Assembly: GCA_017465865.1 (NCBI GenBank)
Contig: JAFTVF010000013.1
Span: 186,001 to 250,000, forward strand
Direction of reading: 5' to 3'
DNA from: Clostridia bacterium
GTDB lineage: Bacteria > Bacillota > Clostridia > Christensenellales > Borkfalkiaceae
DNA length: 64,000 nt
Every line of letters starts with the position of its first letter. Position 1 is the first letter of the stretch. The notes below the pieces were generated by a model. The model was not told where the DNA came from. It saw nothing but the letters and a program-made list of their open reading frames with translations, and searched no databases. Both the position numbers and the translations under genes were made by a program. Positions 34,068 to 43,100 of the stretch are shown here, one piece after another.

Positions 34068-35501
34068 TTACTCGTGGCAATGCTCCTTGATAAACTTCGC
34101 AACGCCCGCCGACCAGCCGTGGCAAAGGCTGTGTCTGAACCCTACGTAGCAATGTGCGCCGTAATCGCCGTGGATATCCTTTTCCCCTGCCTTGGGCAGT
34201 TCGTCGATACGCCCCGAGCCGTCCAGCCATTCCATATGGAAATCTTCCCAGAAGGTCGTCGCGCCGCGATCGAGCATCGCGCCGTAATATTCTTTCATCA
34301 GCTCGATCGCAAGCCGTTCGTCGCGCGAAGCGATCGCCGTTAAAACGTAATAGCTCATAAAGGTAGAAAATCCCTTTGCTCTGCCGTCGATGAGCTTCGC
34401 GTATTCCTCGTCCGTCAGCTCGCCCGTCGCGAAATATTTCAACGCGATTACCTGCTTTTTCTCCTGCACGGCAATCGGCTGTTTTAAGAGCTTCGCTTTG
34501 ATTTTCATCACCTTTTCCGTAGACAGACCGAACGCGTTCAAAAGCTCCGTCGCACCGTTAATTGCCATTAAGAAGATTGCGCGTACGCCGACCAGCTCGT
34601 CTGCCGAGTCTTTCGTGGGCCAGTCCACGAGGTATCGGATTTCTCTGTTCAAATCCCCGTTTTCGTCTACCAAGGTATCAAACAGGTTGAGCAAATCGGT
34701 CAAATACCCCAAATGCTTTTTCACGTACGCGTCGCACTTAAATTCCTTATAATGATCGGCAAGAATAATCACCCACCACATCGAATAGGTGTAAATATCG
34801 TTCATAAACTTCGGGACGGGCGCTAACTTTTTCGCAAGATCAAGCGACCGTTCGACGACGGACAATCTGCCGTAAATCGAGCTGAGTGCCATTACCTCGG
34901 GCGCTAAATCGCCTACCCAAAGCAGTCTGTCGCGCTTGATACCGTCCCAAATATAGCCATCGGACGCACACAAATCCACCGTGCGTTTCGCCACCTCGAA
35001 AATTGCCTTGATCCGTTCGTCTTTGCCTTGATAGGTATAGATAGGCTTTCTTTTATAAATAATATTCTGGCAATAGATATTTTTGAAATAAATATACTTT
35101 TCTTCCAACAAATCGATACGCACGAAACGGAAACCCGTCTGCCCCACGGTAACGTCCGCGTACGCGCAGATCAGCGTTTCGAAATCGCGCGGGCCGTGGT
35201 CGTTGGTCGCGTTCTTTTCCTTGATATTCGAATTGACTTCGCCGAGGCTTTCGCCAAAGCGGATACGCACCCGACAGTTGCCGTAATAGATCCAGTTGGT
35301 GATCATACGGATACCGCCGTGCATTTCCTTGCCGAAATCCAAGATCACGTACGCGCCGACGCCCTCTAATTTGAAATACTCTTTCCATTCGTCCTCGTTA
35401 TAATTGATGGTGGCGTACAAGCCTTTCGCGCGGAAAAGCGTTTCCGTATAGTCCATTTTTGCGCCGTCTACGACCCGCGTAGGCAATAAATACTCTTTCA
35501 T
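34068..35501 (-). CDS. Short GH78-like (alpha/alpha)6-barrel protein
   Basis: A 477-residue protein with a shortened N-terminal beta domain (LDFGKEMHGG, FGESLGE as in GH78 enzymes) and an (alpha/alpha)6 barrel. The landmark WDGIKRDRLLWVGD (185-198) corresponds to D-G-x-K-R-D-R-x-x-W-x-G-D of rhamnosidase-like proteins, with Asp186, Asp191 and Asp198 as likely active-site residues. TTFWEDFHMEW later supplies a candidate catalytic Glu. It is about half the usual GH78 length and lacks the extra N-terminal and C-terminal beta domains of the 881-residue protein at 18173. Cytosolic. It may remove rhamnose or another 6-deoxy sugar. Confidence 0.7.
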   Translation of the reverse strand: MKEYLLPTRVVDGAKMDYTETLFRAKGLYATINYNEDEWKEYFKLEGVGAYVILDFGKEMHGGIRMITNWIYYGNCRVRIRFGESLGEVNSNIKEKNATNDHGPRDFETLICAYADVTVGQTGFRFVRIDLLEEKYIYFKNIYCQNIIYKRKPIYTYQGKDERIKAIFEVAKRTVDLCASDGYIWDGIKRDRLLWVGDLAPEVMALSSIYGRLSVVERSLDLAKKLAPVPKFMNDIYTYSMWWVIILADHYKEFKCDAYVKKHLGYLTDLLNLFDTLVDENGDLNREIRYLVDWPTKDSADELVGVRAIFLMAINGATELLNAFGLSTEKVMKIKAKLLKQPIAVQEKKQVIALKYFATGELTDEEYAKLIDGRAKGFSTFMSYYVLTAIASRDERLAIELMKEYYGAMLDRGATTFWEDFHMEWLDGSGRIDELPKAGEKDIHGDYGAHCYVGFRHSLCHGWSAGVAKFIKEHCHE

Positions 35502-35516
35502 TTTTTTGTCCGTCCT

Positions 35517-36932
35517 TTATTTTATAATTTCCACGAAAATCGCGTCGCCCACTTTCAGCGAGAATACGTACTCGCCGTTTTCGTTCGCCGCAGCCGTAAT
35601 TTCCTCGCCGCGGAAATAGAATTTCTTCTCTCCCGCAGGCAGCTTCACCGTGAATTGCATCGGCGGCGCGCCGTCGAACAATTCATCGCGGACGTTGCCG
35701 ATATTCTCAAACATATACAGCTCGTCGTCGCCGTTGGTTTGCCGTGTCACAAGCGCAACGCCTTTATCTACAACCGTTTCCAACGGGCATTTCTCGTCCT
35801 CGTACAGGTATTTCGTCCAGTCGAAATCCTGACAGGTCTTGCCCGCTTCCGTTACGATATGCGAGCTTTGATACTCGTATTTCCACGACACGTCCAAGAG
35901 TTTTTTCATCTCGGCGATAATCCGTTTGGTATATTCGTACAGCTTGGTGCGCGAGCCGTCGAGGTTGATAAACGCCGCGCCGTCCATTTCGCCCATCGCG
36001 CTGTCTTTATACTGGAAATCGGGCTTTGCAAAATAGGTATAGAATGAATATTCCCGCACGCCGAAGCCCATTGCCAAATTCGTTTGCCAGTACATATCGC
36101 TTTCCGTCATTCTGCGATTTTGATGATTTCCGTTCCAGATATGCGCAAACGACTGTAATACCACGCGGAAATCCAAGCCGCGTTTCTGGCACATTCTCGC
36201 CACCAACTGATAGTTTGGTAGCGTGTTTCCGCTGATGATATACTCTCTGCGGAAAGGATACTCGTCGAAATGCAAGCTGTCCATTTCCGTCAGTTTTTGG
36301 AAATCCCCGACGTATTTTTCGTAAATTTCCACACGGCTGAGCTGTTCCGTCGCCACCTTATCCCCCGCAACGTCCTCTTGCCATTGCTCGTGCGGTATAA
36401 GCAGTCTTTCGGGCGCGGTCATCGGCAGCAGATTGCATTGCACGTAGGCGTTCGGCAATACCCGCTTTAACGACCGCACCAGCTGTCCGTAAGCGGGGAA
36501 CTGATCGTACATCGGCTCGTCGAAAAGCTGTATTCCGTAAAAGCCCTCTTGCGTGCAATAGGGGGCGACGCACTCCGCCACCGCCTTATCCAGCTCCGCT
36601 TCCGTCGCGAACAAACGCCCCTTGCCGACGAGGTTTCTCTCGTCGCGGATCCAATGATCGAACCGACCGTCGGTAACGAGGATCTTTTTACAACCGCCCT
36701 TTAACGCCTCGCGAAAAACCCGCTGACAGTTCGAGCCTTCCCATTCCTCGCCGCTATACGAATTTTCACCGCGCGCCTGTACCATATTGAACCCGCAGTC
36801 TACGTATTCTTGATACCGCTCTGCCGTGCGGAAATCCTCGCCGTAGAAATATTTATAGCCGTTGACGGTAAAATAACCGCTCGTCGGGCAATTGTAGCAA
36901 TAAAATAAGGTTTCCTTTTTCTGCTTTTTCAT
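35517..36932 (-). CDS. Cytosolic DEP/DxYP TIM-barrel protein (subfamily II)
   Basis: A 471-residue member with no signal peptide. Landmarks are VTDGRFD, GIQLFDEP (Asp138-Glu139), YVQCNLLP, HFDEYP (Asp223), VVLQSFAHIW, GFGVREYSFYTYF and a C-terminal beta domain ending KVGDAIFV. It resembles the C-terminal domain of the 2239-residue giant and the two proteins at 49699 and 51295 more than the subfamily I members. It sits among cytosolic glycosidases (GH4, short GH78-like), which supports a glycosidase role. The ribosome site is modest (AGGGG). Confidence 0.75.
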   Translation of the reverse strand: MKKQKKETLFYCYNCPTSGYFTVNGYKYFYGEDFRTAERYQEYVDCGFNMVQARGENSYSGEEWEGSNCQRVFREALKGGCKKILVTDGRFDHWIRDERNLVGKGRLFATEAELDKAVAECVAPYCTQEGFYGIQLFDEPMYDQFPAYGQLVRSLKRVLPNAYVQCNLLPMTAPERLLIPHEQWQEDVAGDKVATEQLSRVEIYEKYVGDFQKLTEMDSLHFDEYPFRREYIISGNTLPNYQLVARMCQKRGLDFRVVLQSFAHIWNGNHQNRRMTESDMYWQTNLAMGFGVREYSFYTYFAKPDFQYKDSAMGEMDGAAFINLDGSRTKLYEYTKRIIAEMKKLLDVSWKYEYQSSHIVTEAGKTCQDFDWTKYLYEDEKCPLETVVDKGVALVTRQTNGDDELYMFENIGNVRDELFDGAPPMQFTVKLPAGEKKFYFRGEEITAAANENGEYVFSLKVGDAIFVEIIK

Positions 36933-36948
36933 AGCGACGTGCCCCTAT

Positions 36949-38343
36949 TTATTTTCTGTTTTTTATATATTCGCCGTAATAGGGCAAATACGCCTTGGTG
37001 TTTTCGAGCATTCTGTCGAACAACTCCCGCGCCTTGTCCTCAGGCAAGCACATATTCGGGTTATTCAAAAACGCCACGAACGCCTTTTCGTAATCCCCAG
37101 TCAAAGCTGCGTCCACCACCGTTTCCTGTTCCTCGATGATCCGCATGATCAGCGCGTTCAAAGCCGAAGGGATTTTCCCTGCGTGTACGGGCTTTACGCT
37201 ATCGCCCGAGAAAAACGCGTTGGTTTCCACGATTACGTCGGCGGGATTGTTTTCTACCTGCCCGACGTTGGGGATATTCACGTTGGTTACGAAATCGCCA
37301 AGCCCCAAAAGCGCTTTGATCTGGCGCACCGTTTCTTCGCCCGTATGGCGAAGCGCAAAGGGCGTTCCGTTATAATAATCCAATGCCTTTTGCTTTTTTT
37401 GCACCAGATCGGTTTTTCGCCAAGCGACGGTAGTCAAGGAAAAACCGTACTTGTTTTCTACCATTTCTTTGCTATCCAAGAACCATTTCCCGGGGCAGAA
37501 CTCCGCCAAATGCCGATCCCCCGCCGCGGCAATCGCGCCGTAGCGCTTGAACAGGTTGAATTTCACCAACTCTTTCGTCAAAAACGCGCCGTTCGCCCAA
37601 TGCTTCGCCTCCACGCTGTGCTCCAAGCCGTTGGGGTGCTCGTTGATATACTCGTCGTAGATCGGCAGTAGATCCATGCCCTTGTATTTCGCCTCGGTTA
37701 AGAAAGTGAAATGGTTCACGCCGACGATATTCGTACGGATCTCGTCGCGGGTCGCCGTTACGCCGTATTTTTCCTCTAAGATTTTTGCAAGCAGTTTTTG
37801 CGTGCCGAACACCTCGTGGCAGCACCCGAACGCCTTGATTTCGGGGAATACCTTATACAACGTCCGTATACACATAGACATGGGGTTGGTGAAATTGATG
37901 ACCCAAGCATTCGGGCAATATTCTTTCACCGCCAAAGCAAACTCACGGAACATAGGCAGACATCTGAGTGCGCGCACGATCCCGCCGGGACCCGTCGTAT
38001 CGCCTACGGGCTGATAAATCCCGTATTCCTCGGGCAGATGCACGTCGCTGCCCATTTCATCGAACGTACCGGGCAAAATGGAGATCACGACGAAATCCGC
38101 GCCCGTAAGCGCGTCGCCGATTTTCTCATACGCCTTGTACGCCCATTTCCCTTTGACGTCCGAACGCGCCGACAGATCGTTACCGATCTTCTCGTTGATC
38201 TTCGCGCCCTCCATATCGATATCGTATAAGCGTACTACGCCGCCGAGGTCCTCGTTCTGTGCCAAGTCGTTCATCAAATTATGCGCCCACGCGCGCGAAC
38301 CGCCGCCGATATACGCGATTTGCACGTTTTTTACGTCTTTCAT
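36949..38343 (-). CDS. GH4 family NAD-dependent glycosidase
   Basis: A 464-residue protein with the Rossmann start IAYIGGGSRAW (9-19), the phosphate/sugar loop FTNPM (151-155), the metal-binding GCCHE (173-177; Cys and His ligands) and GVNHF (208-212). GH4 enzymes use NAD+ and Mn2+ to cleave alpha- or beta-glycosides through oxidation at C3. The family includes alpha-galactosidases, alpha-glucosidases, alpha-galacturonidases and 6-phospho-glycosidases. Without a PTS gene nearby, an unphosphorylated substrate is more likely. The ATG is preceded by AAGGAG. Cytosolic. Confidence 0.9.
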   Translation of the reverse strand: MKDVKNVQIAYIGGGSRAWAHNLMNDLAQNEDLGGVVRLYDIDMEGAKINEKIGNDLSARSDVKGKWAYKAYEKIGDALTGADFVVISILPGTFDEMGSDVHLPEEYGIYQPVGDTTGPGGIVRALRCLPMFREFALAVKEYCPNAWVINFTNPMSMCIRTLYKVFPEIKAFGCCHEVFGTQKLLAKILEEKYGVTATRDEIRTNIVGVNHFTFLTEAKYKGMDLLPIYDEYINEHPNGLEHSVEAKHWANGAFLTKELVKFNLFKRYGAIAAAGDRHLAEFCPGKWFLDSKEMVENKYGFSLTTVAWRKTDLVQKKQKALDYYNGTPFALRHTGEETVRQIKALLGLGDFVTNVNIPNVGQVENNPADVIVETNAFFSGDSVKPVHAGKIPSALNALIMRIIEEQETVVDAALTGDYEKAFVAFLNNPNMCLPEDKARELFDRMLENTKAYLPYYGEYIKNRK

Positions 38344-38359
38344 CTCTAAATCTCCTTTT

Positions 38360-40021
38360 TTAATTATAAATTTCGTTGATTAACAGCTCGATAAAGCAAG
38401 CCGACCAGTTATAGTCCGTAATCGAATGTACGTGCTCGCGGTAATCGGGTTTTTGGGGCTGAGGACCTTTTCTCTTTAAGTAGAACGGACAAATTTTATC
38501 GTCCGCGTCGTAGAACTCGAAAATGCTCCCCGTTTCCTGATACCATTTATTTACCGAATTCAGCGTTCTGCGCCGCAATTCCTCCGCGATCTCCGTATAG
38601 CCGTACTTCCGCAAGCCGAGTATGAGGAAATAATTGATATTCAGCCACGAGCACCCGCGCCACATATCAATATCGTAATAGGGGCTGTCTTTTGGCATCG
38701 ACGGCACGGGCATCGCCGTCCAGAACCGTTTTTCGTCCAGCAATACCTTTACCATTTTATCCGCCTGCTCCCGCGTGCAAAGCCCTGCAAACATAGGCAA
38801 GAACGACGAGGGCGAAGCCACGCCCGTCAGCGTTCCGTCGAACAGCCTGTCGTAATACAAGCCGTCCTCCTCGCACCACATAAGCTCGTTGATTTTTTCC
38901 TTGATGCTTTCGTGCAACTGCTTGAAATACTCCGCGTTCTCGTTATCCCCTATGGTTTGGAAAACGTACGAAAGATACCTCGCGTCGTTGCAAAGATAGG
39001 TGGAAAAATCGATCGCGTCCATATCCGTTTCGAAATCGAACCGCGGCGAATTGTCCAGTCCCGATTCCCCGCATTTACACTCGGTATAATGCGGCTCGGT
39101 AAACCATTCCAACAGCCCGTTTCCGTTTTTATCCCGATTTTTCACCGTCCATAACAGGAAATTTTTGAGCTTGGGCGCAACCTCGCGTAAAAACTCCACG
39201 TCTTCGTCCTTTTTGTAGATATTCCACACCGCCCAAGAAAGCACCTGCGGCTGCGTAACGTTCGAAAATCCGCCGTATATCCCGCTCATATGCGAAATAA
39301 ACCCGTCGTCTTCCTGAACGCTTAAAATCGAACGGATACAATCCTTTGCCATGCCCAAATTATACTCCGCAAACGCCATAGAATGAAACGCCGAATCCCA
39401 AATCCACATAAAACGGTGGGGTATTCTGTCAGGCGTGGTCCATCGGCAGGGAATTTCCCCCTCCGCAGAATATACGTTTTCCTTGTTGATAGAAAGACAT
39501 TTATAATATAATTGCTCGTATTTCTTGTCCCTGCATACGGGTATGCTCTTGAAATACGCCAACCTCTTTTTCTTTAATTTATCCAGCTCTGCCTGCGTAG
39601 GCACTTTGGTATTACGCACGCGATAGGAGAACGTGAAATAGCACGCGCCCTCTCTCCACTCCGTCGTTAAATAAAAATACGCAAAATTCGTACGGATCTT
39701 TTCCGTAGCCCCTTGATAAGCGGAACGGTGATCCCCCTCCGTTTCCACGACGGGCGAGGCGGGCGCTTTTCCGACGATCGTGTGTTTATTAAGAAATCCT
39801 ACGAAAAAATCCTCGCCAAGCAATATATCGCCCGTTACGGCTTCGAATTTCGCGTTTTCGCCTACGGGTATTTTCAAGCTCACGGCTTTTTCAAAATGAA
39901 AGCGGAGCGTGATCGGCTCGTCCATCATCATTGCAACGAGATCGTCGCCCGCAGCGGTTTCTCCGTCGATACCGCTAAAACAAAATAACTGTCCGTAAGC
40001 GTATTTATTATGTAATTTCAT
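38360..40021 (-). CDS. GH63-like (alpha/alpha)6 glycosidase
   Basis: A 553-residue cytosolic protein. An N-terminal beta domain of about 160 residues precedes the barrel, which has WIWDSAFHSMAFAEYN, SGIYGGFSNVTQPQVLSWAV, SGLDNSPRFDF and MWRGCSWLNINYFLI. These landmarks occur in GH63 mannosyl-oligosaccharide glucosidase-like and related GH37-type proteins. Bacterial GH63-like enzymes act on alpha-glucosides or mannosylglycerate-type compounds. Together with GH125 it hints at a glycoprotein-type or mannan-type substrate. AAAGGAAAG supports the start. The exact family number needs a profile search. Confidence 0.75.
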   Translation of the reverse strand: MKLHNKYAYGQLFCFSGIDGETAAGDDLVAMMMDEPITLRFHFEKAVSLKIPVGENAKFEAVTGDILLGEDFFVGFLNKHTIVGKAPASPVVETEGDHRSAYQGATEKIRTNFAYFYLTTEWREGACYFTFSYRVRNTKVPTQAELDKLKKKRLAYFKSIPVCRDKKYEQLYYKCLSINKENVYSAEGEIPCRWTTPDRIPHRFMWIWDSAFHSMAFAEYNLGMAKDCIRSILSVQEDDGFISHMSGIYGGFSNVTQPQVLSWAVWNIYKKDEDVEFLREVAPKLKNFLLWTVKNRDKNGNGLLEWFTEPHYTECKCGESGLDNSPRFDFETDMDAIDFSTYLCNDARYLSYVFQTIGDNENAEYFKQLHESIKEKINELMWCEEDGLYYDRLFDGTLTGVASPSSFLPMFAGLCTREQADKMVKVLLDEKRFWTAMPVPSMPKDSPYYDIDMWRGCSWLNINYFLILGLRKYGYTEIAEELRRRTLNSVNKWYQETGSIFEFYDADDKICPFYLKRKGPQPQKPDYREHVHSITDYNWSACFIELLINEIYN

Positions 40022-40192
40022 ATCTCTTTCCTTTCTTTTTCACGGAAAAAGTCAAGCCCTTTCCCGCCTTTTTTGCAAACAAGCGTTACGCGACGGGATT
40101 TCTTCCCCCGCGCAACGCTTAATTTTGCATTCTTTTTTGCTTGGCTCGCCGAAAGAGCTTTCGCCCCCTCGGCTCGCCTTGTTTTTTAGTGC
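40022..40192. other. 171-bp spacer with imperfect hairpin
   Basis: The largest gap in the system II operon holds AAGCGTT-a-CGCG/CGCG-c-AACGCTT (40081-40120) and GC-rich partial inverted repeats at 40142-40180. There is no T-run on the minus side and no convincing promoter, so I read it as a partial stop or mRNA-stability element separating surface and cytosolic genes. Confidence 0.4.
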
Positions 40193-43100
40193 TTAGAACT
40201 TCGGCAACAGATACACCGCCTGACCCGCCGTAAGCAATACGGTGTACGTGTTACCCGTCGTAACCAAACTTCTGTTCCCACTCTGATCGTATACGTAGAA
40301 CTCCGTAATACTACTGTCAAGAGTAACCGTGATCGTCTGCGTGGTATCCTTGCTGTTTGCGTTCTTCTCGTTCGGGTCGATCGTGTTCATAACCATATAC
40401 ATATAGTTATAATTCTCTTTATCGTACAGCTCGGTAACCAGCGTCGCGTCCGTACTCGTCGTTGCGCCCGTAACCCACTTAAAGCTGTCGCTCGAAAGAG
40501 TACCCCAAGCGATATGCCCGCTAGCATACTGATACGAATTTGTAACGACCTTGCTTCCGTTGTAGTCGAAATGGCTGATCGTAGGCGCAAACGCCGTGTT
40601 GTTCGCCATGATCGTCTTCATGAAATCGTACAGAGCCGTCGTAGTACCGTCGCGCTTTACGAACGAACCGCCGTCGTCGAACCATTCGCCCGACGAGCTG
40701 TTCGCCGCCTTCGTCCAGTAGGTGAAGTAGCTGATCTGCTTCACGCCGAAGCCCATCAGATAGTTGTTCAACCAGCGCGCGTCGTCTTCCGTAACCTGAC
40801 GGGTAACGATGTCGCCACTCGAACCTCCACTACGCATCACCAAGCTCTGCGTAACTACCTTCACGTCAATTCCGCGCTCTTTCGCGATCTCTGCAACCGC
40901 TTGAATGTTCCGCAATGTAGTTTCCATGATATACGGAGTAGTCTTTTCATAGATTGTAACACCCATGAAATCCTTTCTTTCCGTACTCGCCTTGAAAGGA
41001 TAAGCGTCGTACTGAACGTAATCCACGCCCATCGAATCGATGAACAATTCCACGTACGATTTATACGCCGCAACGATCGCCTCGTCGTCGGTAACGCCCG
41101 TTTCGCCCGTCAAATAGTTCGTTACGAAACTCTCGCTATCCCACAAGGGATTCAAGTTCCACTGCACGTAGCATTCGGGCATAACGCGCTTAATGGATTT
41201 GTACACCTCGCCGTAGCAGTACGCGTTGTGATAGGTAGGCTCGTCGCCCAGCATTACGCCGTAGAACGCGGGATGATCCTTATACAAGCTAAGACAGTTG
41301 TAAATATACGCGTCCAAAGCACCCGTCGAAGAGAACTTGCCACCGCTTCCGATCGTCCAAGCTGTACCCGTCAGAACGCCGTCTTTCCAGTAAACAGGCT
41401 CGGAAAGGTCCTGAATACGACCGTCCGTTAAGATGACCTTCAAGCCCGCTTCGTGCGCCTTATCCATAATCAGTTTACCGTTCGTTTCCCACGAACTCTC
41501 ACTAACGGAAATGCTGTCCTGCGCAAGCAAGATATTAAAGCCCGCGTTTTTGTAGGTTTCGTAATTCGCTACCGTTCTGTTATCGACGTAATCCGCCGTA
41601 CAATGCGTATTCGTACACGCGCTGTCCGTACAGGTACAGTTATAACCGTTACAGGTCGAACCGTCGGTATGCTTGTCGTGGTATTTCATAGAGTCGATTC
41701 TCCACGTACCGTCGGAGGGTCCGCTGTATGCGTAACGGTTGAGCACGACGGGATCTTCGTCCGAATAATCGGTATCTTTACCGTACTTGGTGATCAACGC
41801 GTCGAGCGTCGTATTTTCTACTACGCCGATCACTTGATCGAGCACCGTCGTCTTACCGAACTGACCGTGCAAAGCGATACTGCCCTCGGTAAGGGTGTGG
41901 TTGCCAAATGCCCAATCGTACTGATAAACGATGTCGCCCGTTACCATATTGATAGCGCACATTTGCAATTTCTTACTGCTTTCGTCAAAACCGATAATCA
42001 TACGGTAGGTTTCCGTAACGTTCTGCAAGGCTCTGATACTAAGCGGGTTCATATCACTTGCCGAGCCCAAGTTCGCGCGGAAACCGCCTCCTTTGCCGTT
42101 CGAATTGTCATCAAAGCAGAGCACCTTATTCTTACCGATAAGCGTTAAACGGCTTGCATGTGCATTTGTCATACCGCCGTACGCCGTACCGTCATCCTGG
42201 TACAAGCCGTTAAACCATACCCAGCCCGTAACGCTCTCGTCCGCTATGCCTGCCCAAAGTGTACTATCAGTGCTAGAAGTTTGCGTAGTGCTTGCGTTAT
42301 TGAATACCGTATTCGTTACCTCGTTGTTCGCGAAGGAAATAATCGGCATATTGCTACCCGTGAAATCGAATACCACGTAATCGTTATAGCCGTAGCTACC
42401 GTTGAACGCGATATACGACATATCCGTCGAGCCTACTTTCGGTATGTTCGGGCTACCTTCATACGTACTCTTACCAAGGGTCAAACCGTTGCCGTTCCAC
42501 GTTGCGTTATACGTTTGCATAGCAGGCGTATACGTCGCTTTCGCGTTGTCAAAGCCCTCTACGATCGGATATACCTTGTTTACAACCGTTTCTTTACCGA
42601 AATGTCCGTACAGAACGATATCGCCTTCCCAGTCTGCCACGGGCTGATCCTTATCAATCGTTTCGCTATAAAACTCTGCGCCTGTCGTCAAGTTCCAAAC
42701 GAGAATGCGCAAATGCATCTCCGTTCCGCTTGCTACGTAACCGATAATCATACGGTACTCGTCCGTCGTGCCGTTGAGCTGCGACATTGCGATCGCGTTC
42801 GGCGAAGTCGCCGAGCCTACGTTCGCACGAAGCTGCGTGAGCGCAGTATTCGAACCGTTATCGTCGTACTTATAATTGATCTTATAAGGTCCGATCATAG
42901 CAAGACGGTTTGCGTGCGCACCGTCCCAATTTCCGTACGGATAGCCGTTATTCTGCGTGAGACCGTTGGCAAAGATCCAGCCCTTTACGTCTGCGTTTTC
43001 CGCGTGGTTATAGATGGTGTTCGTAACGCCCGTGGTGAAGAAGCTAACGAAAGGCATATTGTTGCCCGTGAAATCCATTACAAGGAAATCGTCCAAGCCG

